56,582 nucleotides of DNA from Westiellopsis prolifica IICB1 (GTDB lineage Bacteria; Cyanobacteriota; Cyanobacteriia; Cyanobacteriales; Nostocaceae). The translations under genes and the position numbers were made by a program. The DNA lies in NCBI RefSeq assembly GCF_004323185.1, contig NZ_NAPS01000002.1:1151538-1208119 (forward strand), written 5' to 3'. This document shows, one piece after another, positions 35,293-43,353 of the stretch. Positions within the stretch are counted from its first letter, which is position 1, and every line of letters begins with the position of its first letter. A model generated the notes under the pieces. That model searched no databases. It saw only the letters and a list, made by a program, of their open reading frames with translations, and was not told the DNA's origin.

Positions 35293-37443
35293 ATGAAATA
35301 TGCTCACGTCTTACAACATAACAAAGAAGATTGTGGCGCTGCTTGTCTTGCTTCAATTACAAAATATTACGGACGTCATTTTACTCTCAATCACATTCGT
35401 GAAGTAGTAGGTACTGGGCAATTTGGAACAACTTTGTTGGGACTAAAACGAGGTGCTGAAAGTCTCGGTTTTAATGTTCGTTCTGTTAAAACTTCACCGG
35501 AAATTTTAAAGCAAATCAATCAAACACCTTTACCAGCAATTATTCATTGGCAAGGTAATCATTGGGTAGTTTTATATGGTAAAAAAGGCAAAAAATATGT
35601 AGTTGCTGATCCTGCGGTAGGACTGCGGTATCTGTCTCCACAAGATTTAGCAGAGAATTGGACAGATTGGTTGATGCTTTTATTACAGCCAGATCCAATC
35701 AGATTTTATGCTCACGAGAGCGATCGCATTGGTGGTTTTTGGCGTTTCTTCAAGCGCATCTGGAATTTTCGGGCAATTTTAGTTCAAGCTTTACCCCTGA
35801 ATCTGATTTTGGGATTGCTATCTTTAGCTTCTCCTTTTCTATTGCAAATTCTCACTGATGATGTCCTAGTTCGAGGTGATACAAAACTCCTGACTACGAT
35901 GGCGATCGCTGTGGTAGTAATGAATGTTATTTCTAGCAGTTTATCTTGGGTACAGTCTAACTTAATTGCTCACTTTGCTCAACGTCTGCAATTGGGGCTA
36001 ACTTTGGAATTTGGACATCAAATTCTACAATTACCACTCTCGTACTATGAAGTTCGTCGCAGTGGAGAAATTGTCAGTCGGCTACAAGATATTAACCAGA
36101 TTAATCAACTAATTTCTCAAGTGATTGTTAGTCTACCTAGTAGATTATTTATTGCCATAATTTCTTTGGCAATCATGACTTATTATAGTTGGAAACTGAC
36201 AATTTTAGCTCTTGTTATTTCTATATTAATGGCGATATCTACAGTTATCTTTCAGCCCACTCTACAGCAAAAAAGTCGTGAAATTTTAGTTACAGAAGCG
36301 GAAGCACAAGGTGTTTTAGTAGAAACTTTTAAAAATGCGCTGATTCTGAAAACTACTACAGCATCACCACAATTTTGGGAAGAATTACAAAGTCGATTTG
36401 GGCGCATTTATACCCTAACACTAGGGACAATGCAAATTAGTATTAACAATAATATCTTCTCTACCTTAGTTTCTGGTGTTGGTAGTGTTGCTTTGCTTTG
36501 GTTTGGCGGGAATTTAGTGATTAATCCAGATGAAAATCTCAGTATTGGGCAACTACTTGCATTTAACTCAATGAATGGTAATTTCGTCAGCTTAATTGCT
36601 ACTGTCATTACTTTCATAGATGAATTTACTAAAGTAAAAATTGCCACGCAACGCCTTGCAGAAGTTATAGATACGACTCCAGAAAATAAAGATGATGGTA
36701 AAAAGCAGTTTGCTACAATTTCTAAAGATGCTGACCTAATTTTTAGTCATGTAAGCTTTTATTACCCTGGTCAAGTTGAACTACTCAACGACTTTAATTT
36801 AAAAATTCCTGGTGGTAAAGTGAGCGCCATTATTGGTAAATCTGGTTGTGGTAAAAGCACTATAGCTAAAATAATGGCGGGTCTATATCCACTGAATTCT
36901 GGGAATATCCGCATTGGAATTTATAATCTAGAAGATCTCTGTTTAGATTGTCTACGTCAACAGGTAGTTTTAGTGCCTCAAGATGCTCAATTTTGGAGTC
37001 GTTCTATTATTGAAAACTTTCGTTTAGGAGCGCCTGATCTGACATTTGAGCAGATAGTGAAAGCTTGCAAAATTACGGAAGCAGATGATTTTATTAGTAA
37101 ACTTCCTCATAAATATCAAACAGTTTTAGGTGAGTTTGGTGCAAATATTTCTGGTGGACAACGCCAACTTCTAGCAATAGCAAGAGCCATTGTTACAGAC
37201 CCACCAGTGTTGATTTTGGATGAATCTACTAGCGGACTTGATCCAATCAGTGAAGCGCAAGTTCTAGATCAGTTACTGAAGCATCGTCACGGTAAAACCA
37301 CGATTTTGATTACCCATCGTCCCCAGGTAATTAATCGTGCGGACTGGATTATAGTCCTAGAGCAAGGGAAGTTAAATACTCAAGGTTCTTTAGCGCAATT
37401 ACGCTGTCAATCTGGAGAACATGTGAAATTTTTAAATCCTTAA
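35293..37443 (+). CDS. C39 peptidase-containing ABC exporter (PCAT)
   Basis: Protein of 716 residues that both cuts and exports peptides with double-glycine leaders. N-terminal peptidase C39 domain (about 1-125): Cys14 in EDCGAACL, His90 in NHWVVLYG and Asp106 in VADPAVG form the catalytic triad. Transmembrane domain about 160-440. ATPase: Walker A GKSGCGKST (515-523), Gln563, signature ISGGQRQ (619-625), Walker B VLILDE (639-644), His675. All catalytic residues are present, so it should be active. The next gene is its HlyD-type adaptor 24 bases downstream, and a matching precursor peptide lies 1.8 kb downstream. An outer-membrane TolC is expected elsewhere in the genome. Confidence 0.93.
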   Translation: MKYAHVLQHNKEDCGAACLASITKYYGRHFTLNHIREVVGTGQFGTTLLGLKRGAESLGFNVRSVKTSPEILKQINQTPLPAIIHWQGNHWVVLYGKKGKKYVVADPAVGLRYLSPQDLAENWTDWLMLLLQPDPIRFYAHESDRIGGFWRFFKRIWNFRAILVQALPLNLILGLLSLASPFLLQILTDDVLVRGDTKLLTTMAIAVVVMNVISSSLSWVQSNLIAHFAQRLQLGLTLEFGHQILQLPLSYYEVRRSGEIVSRLQDINQINQLISQVIVSLPSRLFIAIISLAIMTYYSWKLTILALVISILMAISTVIFQPTLQQKSREILVTEAEAQGVLVETFKNALILKTTTASPQFWEELQSRFGRIYTLTLGTMQISINNNIFSTLVSGVGSVALLWFGGNLVINPDENLSIGQLLAFNSMNGNFVSLIATVITFIDEFTKVKIATQRLAEVIDTTPENKDDGKKQFATISKDADLIFSHVSFYYPGQVELLNDFNLKIPGGKVSAIIGKSGCGKSTIAKIMAGLYPLNSGNIRIGIYNLEDLCLDCLRQQVVLVPQDAQFWSRSIIENFRLGAPDLTFEQIVKACKITEADDFISKLPHKYQTVLGEFGANISGGQRQLLAIARAIVTDPPVLILDESTSGLDPISEAQVLDQLLKHRHGKTTILITHRPQVINRADWIIVLEQGKLNTQGSLAQLRCQSGEHVKFLNP

Positions 37444-37467
37444 TTATTCACACTTATTCGTGTAATT

Positions 37468-38862
37468 ATGCTCTATACTCAGAATCAAAAAGTTCTGTCA
37501 TCAACTTCAAGTGAAGAGTTTCTTCCCCCTGTTAGTCGTTGGACATCCTTAGCAGGAATTTTTATTATCGGGAGTATTGTCGCTAGCATTAGTCTATGTT
37601 CATGGGTTAAATACAATGTGACGGTAAAAGCTAGTGCTGTTGTGCGTCCTACAGGAGAAATTCGTCTAGTACAATCAAAAATTGAAGGGATTGTTAAAAG
37701 TATTTTGGTTAAAGAAAATCAATTCGTGAAACAGGGAGAGACGATCGCTTATCTTGAAGATAAACAATTACAAATTAAAAATAGCCAACTGCAAGGTAAT
37801 ATCCAACAGAATAAATTACAAATAATCCAAATTAATGCTCAGATTAAAGCTTTAGATTCCCAAATTCTTGCTGAAGCAATAGTTGCAAACCGGACAGTAG
37901 CTTCTGCTAAAACAGATTTGGAACGCAATCAACGGGAATATCGACAGCGACAAATTACCACCAGTAGCGAATTACTTGTAGCTCAAGCAAATTTGCAAAA
38001 AGCTCAAGCAAATTTGCAAAAAGCTCAAGCTGATTTAAGTTTTGCAGAGATGGATCGCGATCGCTATCAACATTTAACACAAATTGGTGCAATTGGGAAT
38101 CGGGAATTTGAGCAGAAAAAGCTAGTTGTGAAGCAAACTCAAGCCATACTTGAAGCTGAAGAAAAAGCTGTTGATATCGCCAAAGCTCAAGTGCTATCAG
38201 CTAAAGCTGCTGTTAATCCTACCACTGCTACAGTAGCGATCGCTCAAGAGCGCATTATCCAAGAAACTGCGAGAGGAAAAGCTACTATTGCTTCTTTAAA
38301 AAAAGAAAAACAAGCTTTAATTCAGCGTCGAGTTGAAATACAAAACCAACTCGGACAATCTCAAAAAGAACTCCAGCAAGTAGCAAATCAGCTGCAAGAT
38401 ACTATTGTGCGAGCAACAAGTAATGGTATCATCCTCAAATTGAATTTGCGAAACCCTGGTCAAGTGCTACAAGTTAGCGAAGCGATCGCTGAAATCGCTC
38501 CTAATCATACTCCTGTTGTCATTAAAGCAATAATTCCGACTCAGGAAATCAAAAATGTTGCAGTTGATCAAAAAGTACAATTGCGAATTGATGCTTGTCC
38601 TTATCCTGATTATGGAACTCTCAAAGGGGTTGTTGAATTTGTTTCTCCAGACACAATTACATCCACAAGCAACACAAAATCTACAACTTCTGCTACTAGC
38701 TACTTTGCAGCGACTATTCGACCTCAAAGTCTAACATTTGGAAATGGTGAGCGCCAGTGTCATATCCAATCAGGGATGCAGGTAAAAGCTGATATTATTT
38801 CTAGAGAAGAGACAGCACTGCAATTTATGCTGAGAAAAGCCAGGTTAGCTACTGATTTATAG
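37468..38862 (+). CDS. HlyD family periplasmic adaptor
   Basis: Membrane fusion protein of 464 residues that bridges the inner-membrane exporter and an outer-membrane channel. One membrane helix (about 27-46). The first half of the lipoyl domain is EGIVKSILVKENQFVKQGETIAYLED (about 74-99). A long coiled-coil hairpin (about 100-315) contains a small internal duplication NLQKAQANLQKAQAD. The second lipoyl half is SNGIILKLNLRNPGQVLQVSEAIAEI, followed by a beta-barrel. It follows the PCAT gene by 24 bases, so the two form an operon. The length and layout are typical of HlyD-type adaptors in type I export. Confidence 0.9.
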   Translation: MLYTQNQKVLSSTSSEEFLPPVSRWTSLAGIFIIGSIVASISLCSWVKYNVTVKASAVVRPTGEIRLVQSKIEGIVKSILVKENQFVKQGETIAYLEDKQLQIKNSQLQGNIQQNKLQIIQINAQIKALDSQILAEAIVANRTVASAKTDLERNQREYRQRQITTSSELLVAQANLQKAQANLQKAQADLSFAEMDRDRYQHLTQIGAIGNREFEQKKLVVKQTQAILEAEEKAVDIAKAQVLSAKAAVNPTTATVAIAQERIIQETARGKATIASLKKEKQALIQRRVEIQNQLGQSQKELQQVANQLQDTIVRATSNGIILKLNLRNPGQVLQVSEAIAEIAPNHTPVVIKAIIPTQEIKNVAVDQKVQLRIDACPYPDYGTLKGVVEFVSPDTITSTSNTKSTTSATSYFAATIRPQSLTFGNGERQCHIQSGMQVKADIISREETALQFMLRKARLATDL

Positions 38863-39227
38863 ATCAAGACACAATACGTACAGGTAGTTAGCCAACAATA
38901 TTACAAATAGATGGAAACATATACAAGCAAATCTTTTAATTTATAGCATTTGATGCAAATCATCTACTAATACCATTTCACAAAAAATCTGATACAAATA
39001 CAGACCCTGTACCAGACGCGATATATCGCGTCTCTACATTATTTATGTGTATCGTGATTAACGTGAAATGGTATAAGTCTTAGTATTATATTTTTCCCAT
39101 TATTTTATATTATCGTTATTATCTGAAAATTTTAATAACTTATGATTGCATGAAAGTGGTATATCAATTTAAAAAAATCCGATTTTATAGAATTATTAGA
39201 TGAGAATTTAAATTGGAGAAACAAAAT
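38863..39227. other. Gap between exporter operon and precursor gene
   Basis: About 365 bases. It contains the 105-bp element at 38970-39074 and AT-rich sequence before the precursor gene. I looked for further double-glycine peptides on both strands and found none. A promoter for the precursor probably lies at 39080-39210. Confidence 0.5.
38970..39074. mobile_element. 105-bp MITE-like element, copy 2 (inverted core)
   Basis: Same ends (ATACCATTTCAC, GTGAAATGGTAT) and same length as 14096-14200. The 29-base core is the exact reverse complement of the core in copy 1: here GTACCAGACGCG... ends CGCGTCTCTAC, while copy 1 begins GTAGAGACGCG and ends CGCGTCTGGTAC. It separates the HlyD gene from the precursor peptide gene. 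Confidence 0.8.
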
Positions 39228-39428
39228 ATGCGATATACAAAACGAAAACAACATCTTCAGACTACACAAGACATTACCAATGAATCTAAACTTTTTGAAG
39301 ACTTAACAGATGGAGAGATAGAGCAAGTGTGTGGTGGCGCTACTACATTTGATTTTGAAGATTTTAAACTTGATTTCAAATTTGCCAAGTTTGAAATTAC
39401 GGGAGAATTTCTAACTTTGAAAGTCTAA
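39228..39428 (+). CDS. Double-glycine leader peptide precursor (bacteriocin-like), 66 aa
   Basis: Started at the ATG at 39228 (MRYTKRKQH), with GGAG nine bases upstream; a TTG further upstream at 39213 overlaps this site and is less likely. Residues 1-37 form a leader ending LFEDLTDGEIEQVCGG. The hydrophobic/acidic pattern before Gly-Gly (Leu-Thr-Asp-x-Glu-Ile/Leu-x-x-Val-x-Gly-Gly) is that recognised by C39 peptidases. Cleavage after Gly37 gives a 29-residue peptide starting ATTFDFEDF, with seven Phe and no Cys, and net charge about -2. It consists largely of two nine-residue units, FDFEDFKLD and FKFAKFEIT. There is no lanthionine, YcaO or radical-SAM gene nearby. Likely exported by the PCAT/HlyD pair at 35293-38862. 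Confidence 0.8.
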   Translation: MRYTKRKQHLQTTQDITNESKLFEDLTDGEIEQVCGGATTFDFEDFKLDFKFAKFEITGEFLTLKV

Positions 39429-39749
39429 GGTAATTACTGGGTATATAGAAGAACCATGCTTAAATAGTTTAAATATTTAAGCATACAAAATATTTATTTT
39501 TCCCTTGATTTATCACCAGAGAAGTTTCTTCTACTGGTGTTTTACGTTAATGTGAGTTCGAGAAATATTATCAGATTAAACAACTCGCTCTCAACTAAAG
39601 AATAAGCAAAGGATTGAAACCCTTTGCTAATAGCACAAGTCGTCTTTATACGACTTCATAAAATCAAACAGTCTGCTTTAAGCAGACTTTTGCTATAAGA
39701 CTGCGATTTCAATCGCAGGCGTTTTTTTGAACATTTGGGATGCTCCCGC
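39429..39749. other. Intergenic region between convergent genes
   Basis: About 320 bases containing the two-hairpin element F (39606-39720) and a possible hairpin GAGAAGTTTCTTCTACTGGTG near 39520. I see no additional ORF or second precursor peptide. Confidence 0.5.
39606..39720. repeat. Divergent two-hairpin element, copy F
   Basis: Left half: GCAAAGGATTGAAACCCTTTGC, TAATAGC box, AAGTCGTCTTTATACGACTT. Right half: AGTCTGCTTTAAGCAGACTT, TTGCTATAAG, CTGCGATTTCAATCGCAG. This is the most complete and best-paired copy. It lies between the convergent precursor gene and alpha/beta hydrolase gene. Confidence 0.8.
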
Positions 39750-40646
39750 TTATACACAATCTTTCAACCACTCGACAATCTGTGAATTTACCACATCCGG
39801 TACTTCATCATGGGGACAATGACCAGCACCAGGAATGGGGACGATTTTGATATTTTTACCATTCTCCCGCGCTTGATCGTAAATTTTGGCGCCAGTAATT
39901 GGTGTCCAAGGATCGTCAGCACCCCAAATTACCAGCAGGGGATGTTGGACTTTCGGTAATAATTCTTCAGGTCTAGGGCCAGGAGGTGCGGTAAGGATAG
40001 ATGCAAAAACTTTTTGCGCTCCTGGATCACAAGATGGTGTGTATAGCATATCTACCAATTCATCAGTGACGGCTTGGCGATCGCGATAAACTTGGTAAAG
40101 AGTACGGCGAATTTGATGTTTTTGCCGAATACGGTTAAATACGAATCTCCCCGTAATTGGATGACCAACCAGTTTATTAAAAGCAGACATCACAACTCGT
40201 AGCGGTGGGTTCAATTCGTGGGGACGATGACTCAAACCCCCCGCAGAGTTAATCAACACCCCACCCGCAACAATTTCTGGATGTTCAGCTAGTACCATCA
40301 AACTTAAAAGTGCGCCGATAGAATTACCAATAAATACGGCTGGTTCGTTAATATAAGTTGTCCAAAAATCTTTAAGTAGTTCCACCCAGACTTCCACTGT
40401 ATAATCAATGGCTGCTTTCTCAGAACCACCAAATCCCAATAAATCAAGAGCAAATACTTGATAACCAGCATCGGCTAAAACGGGGATATTTTTTCGCCAA
40501 TGACCAATACAAGCACCAAAACCGTGAACTAAAACTAAGGGTTTACCTGTTCCCACGACGGTGTATTGAATTTTATAGCCTTTCCAAGTCCAAAAGTGTG
40601 TTTCAAAAGTGGCTGTTGTCGGTAGCTGCTGGATATTTACAGTCAT
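39750..40646 (-). CDS. Alpha/beta fold hydrolase
   Basis: Protein of 298 residues with the alpha/beta hydrolase layout: oxyanion motif HGFGACIGHW (from about 41), nucleophile elbow GNSIG with Ser109, acid in VIWGADDPWTP, and catalytic His in GAGHCPHDEVP. It resembles the cyanobacterial and plastid group of pheophytinase- or haloperoxidase-like hydrolases. The substrate, an ester, thioester or similar bond, cannot be determined from sequence. No signal peptide. It is a single gene with its own upstream region, convergent with the precursor peptide gene, and I see no sign that it belongs to the peptide cluster. Confidence 0.85.
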   Translation of the reverse strand: MTVNIQQLPTTATFETHFWTWKGYKIQYTVVGTGKPLVLVHGFGACIGHWRKNIPVLADAGYQVFALDLLGFGGSEKAAIDYTVEVWVELLKDFWTTYINEPAVFIGNSIGALLSLMVLAEHPEIVAGGVLINSAGGLSHRPHELNPPLRVVMSAFNKLVGHPITGRFVFNRIRQKHQIRRTLYQVYRDRQAVTDELVDMLYTPSCDPGAQKVFASILTAPPGPRPEELLPKVQHPLLVIWGADDPWTPITGAKIYDQARENGKNIKIVPIPGAGHCPHDEVPDVVNSQIVEWLKDCV

Positions 40647-40993
40647 TATTAAGATTAGTAAAGCTTTTCCTTATATAATAATTTGTTCTGAGCATCTAGG
40701 TGTACCCAAAGTTCGTAGTGACGACTTTAGTCCTGTTTCATCGCTATTTTAAAGGCTCATGCAGAGAAGCACTAGTGGTTTGGCAACCTAACTTTGAGGG
40801 GTAGAGTAGTAAACCGCCAAGACGCCTTAGACGCGCAAGCGACTTCCGTAAGGTAGTGCGCCAAGAACAAGAGAAAAAGAGAATTTGAGAAGTTAATTCA
40901 CCTAGCAAAGTTGACTTGTCAGAGTACTAGGTTGCGATCGCCTTGAGCAAATATAGTTTTGTATGATTCCTCTGGTATTGTAGTGTTGTTTAT
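40647..40993. other. Intergenic region with dispersed repeats
   Basis: About 350 bases. Bases 40825-40861 contain a TTAGACGCGCAAGCGACTTCCG-type palindromic repeat of the same family as 25195-25226. CAGAGTACTAGGT at 40920-40932 recurs near 56440-56452. There is no ORF with support. Confidence 0.45.
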
Positions 40994-41767
40994 TTATTTC
41001 AACGACATTTGTGCGATCGATAAAGGAGGGCAGTATTTCTTAAGACATTCAACTCTTAATTTGACATTTTTTACTCCTTGTAAATTCAGATTAGAAGTAT
41101 ACTTTTCACCGACAATTACTTCTTTTGCTTCTACCGTTTTATTATCTAAATCTACCCGAAATACGAGCTTATTATCTTTAAAAGCATAACGATTACCACT
41201 ATTTACTCCATATACCAAATTTAGTTCTGTAAAACTTCCATTGAGATTACAAACAGCTTCCAAAGGCTGACCTGCTTCTATATATCGATTGTAACCACCA
41301 ATATCAACAAGTATGGGTAGAACTTCTCCACCAACACTTCCTGATTCATCTACTTTTTTGAGAATATTCTCTACTCGCCAACCAGGAGTTGCACTTTGAC
41401 AATCTGTATTCAGTAGAGATGATTGCAAGATTGGTGTAGCTGAAATTGTAGAAGTTGGGATAGCTGTTGAAACAGGAATTGCTGGTGTGACGCTTTCAGA
41501 AGGTGAAACAGAAGGAGTTTCTGTCACTATGGGAGAAACAGAATTAGTCGGTGATGCTGGAAGTTCAGTTGGAGAAGGCGAGGGGCTTAAGTTCCCGGCG
41601 ATGAAACCTAACCGTTGCAAAACTATTACAGTCACCGCAGATGCACCAACAGCAGTAAAAATCATAATAGCAGTAACTAGATAAATTAATCTTTTCATAT
41701 TTCTGCCATTTACTCCTGAAGGATTTGACTGCTGATTTTCGGGAATTCTCCTATCTTTTGGACTCAT
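40994..41767 (-). CDS. Membrane-anchored protein with Ser/Pro/Thr stalk and possible NPCBM-like domain
   Basis: Protein of 257 residues. A cytoplasmic N-terminus of about 24 residues is followed by a membrane helix (about 25-50, LIYLVTAIMIFTAVGASAVTVIVL), a Pro/Ser/Thr stalk (about 58-112, SPSPSPTELPASPT), then a globular domain with four Cys. Its strand pattern LVFRVDLDNKTVEAKEVIV and LQGVKNVKLRVECL recalls NPCBM-type carbohydrate-binding modules, an inference from pattern only. The start has GGAG nearby. It begins 56 bases after the stop of the TIR-WD40 gene on the same strand, so the two are probably one operon. Confidence 0.6.
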   Translation of the reverse strand: MSPKDRRIPENQQSNPSGVNGRNMKRLIYLVTAIMIFTAVGASAVTVIVLQRLGFIAGNLSPSPSPTELPASPTNSVSPIVTETPSVSPSESVTPAIPVSTAIPTSTISATPILQSSLLNTDCQSATPGWRVENILKKVDESGSVGGEVLPILVDIGGYNRYIEAGQPLEAVCNLNGSFTELNLVYGVNSGNRYAFKDNKLVFRVDLDNKTVEAKEVIVGEKYTSNLNLQGVKNVKLRVECLKKYCPPLSIAQMSLK

Positions 41768-41823
41768 TGTTTACTCCTCAAACTCAGGTTTAAAAGTTAA
41801 ATATCTGCTCACAAATACATACT

Positions 41824-43269
41824 CTAAATACTCAATTGCCAAATTTTAATCTTGGCATCTCTACCGCCACTAGCAATCATTTTACCGTTGGGACTAAAAG
41901 CAACAGATCGTACTTCACCCGAATGTCCTTCTAAACTGCATATTTCTTGTTTTTTATTGAGATCCCACAACTTAATTTTTGAGTCTTTACTTGCACTCGC
42001 AAGAAGTAAATTATCTGGACTAATGGCAATAGAAGTAATACCACCAGAATGTCCAATTAAAGTCGTAGTTATTCGACCTGTATGCGGATTCCAAAGTTTA
42101 ATTTGACTATCTTCTCCTCCACTCGCCAGAATTTGATGATTACGACTAAATTGGATAGAATTGACTTTTCCTTGATGTCCAGGTAATGTGTAGATTTCTT
42201 CTAGAGTTGTTGTATTCCACAACTTAATTGTTGAATCTTTACTTGCACTCGCAAGAATGTGACCATCTCGACTAAACGCTAGAGAATTTACACCAGCAGA
42301 ATGACCTTTAAGATTACAGATATTTTCTTTCGTATCTAATCTCCAAAGTTTAATTGCATAGTCCCTAAAATTAAATGGACTTTCACCTAAACTACTACTA
42401 GCTAGTATACGATGATCAGGACTAATAGCTAGTGCCGCTATATCTCGATGACCAAAGAGACTACCTAATTCACCTATTTTCTGCTGAGTTACTAAGTTCC
42501 ACAATTCGATTATGGTTCCACCAATCACTAAGATTTGCCCATTAGAACTGATAGCAATAGAAGCAAAGCGACCTAATTTCCAACCACCCATGAGACGGAT
42601 TTCTTGGCCAGTATTTGGATTCCATAGTTTGATCGGCTCATCCCAATCTTCACTAGCGCTAAAAAGAATTTTACCATCACTACTGAAGGTCACTGTATTA
42701 ACTGCTGCGGAAAATACCGTGCTGAGAATACTGCCTGAGCGTACTGACATAGTACAGTTACAATGCCAGTTTTGATCATCTAAATATGGTGCTTCAGCAG
42801 TAGTATGGTCAGATTTTAAAGTGTCTATAGTTACATTAGGCTGAGATGAAGCTACTGGTAAACCAAGTACATCAATAATTTGGCTAACAACATAATCAAG
42901 TCCCTGGGAGGTACTAACTCCAAATCTATCAGCAAGAATAGGAGAGTATTTAAGAATCTCCTCAAAGGAAACTTGATGCCAAATAGGTAGTATAACTTTT
43001 TGTCCTGCATTTTCTCTGGCAGCAAGCCCATCTAATTCTCGCTGTGTCCATTCTTTTCTGAGAAAATTAGGACTGAGTACAACAACTCCATACTTTGATT
43101 GTGAAAGACCTTGATCTATTGAACGACGTAAACTATCTCCCAATTTTAAAGTAAACTCATCATACCAAACACGATAGCCTTTTTGTTTTAACCTACTAGC
43201 AAGTTCTCTGACAAAAATCTCTTTATCTTCACTTGCATGACTGATAAAGACATCATATAAATTACTCAT
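41824..43269 (-). CDS. TIR domain - WD40 repeat protein
   Basis: Protein of 481 residues. The TIR domain (about 4-135) begins YDVFISHASEDKE, has the WYDEFTLKLGDSLRRSIDQGL box, and keeps the putative NADase Glu78 in WTQREL. Seven WD40 repeats follow from about residue 185 to the end (for example ILASASKDSTIKLWNTTT), enough to close one propeller. Bacterial TIR domains can cleave NAD+ when triggered, and the propeller would be the sensor or scaffold. Good ribosome binding site AGGAG before the ATG at 43269. It is followed by the membrane-anchored protein gene at 40994-41767. Such proteins are common in filamentous cyanobacteria, and a role in defence or signalling is inferred, not shown. Confidence 0.88.
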   Translation of the reverse strand: MSNLYDVFISHASEDKEIFVRELASRLKQKGYRVWYDEFTLKLGDSLRRSIDQGLSQSKYGVVVLSPNFLRKEWTQRELDGLAARENAGQKVILPIWHQVSFEEILKYSPILADRFGVSTSQGLDYVVSQIIDVLGLPVASSQPNVTIDTLKSDHTTAEAPYLDDQNWHCNCTMSVRSGSILSTVFSAAVNTVTFSSDGKILFSASEDWDEPIKLWNPNTGQEIRLMGGWKLGRFASIAISSNGQILVIGGTIIELWNLVTQQKIGELGSLFGHRDIAALAISPDHRILASSSLGESPFNFRDYAIKLWRLDTKENICNLKGHSAGVNSLAFSRDGHILASASKDSTIKLWNTTTLEEIYTLPGHQGKVNSIQFSRNHQILASGGEDSQIKLWNPHTGRITTTLIGHSGGITSIAISPDNLLLASASKDSKIKLWDLNKKQEICSLEGHSGEVRSVAFSPNGKMIASGGRDAKIKIWQLSI

Positions 43270-43353
43270 TAAAACTCCTGATTGATTTGAATTTATAGTA
43301 ATTAATAAACACTTTAATACATACTTAATTATAGAAATAGCTGATAGCTAAAA

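Noticed and set aside
39228-39428. Nif11- or nitrile hydratase-type leader peptide
   Set aside because: The leader lacks the long Nif11 helix. Its length and LTDGEIEQVCGG end fit the shorter bacteriocin-type double-glycine leader better.
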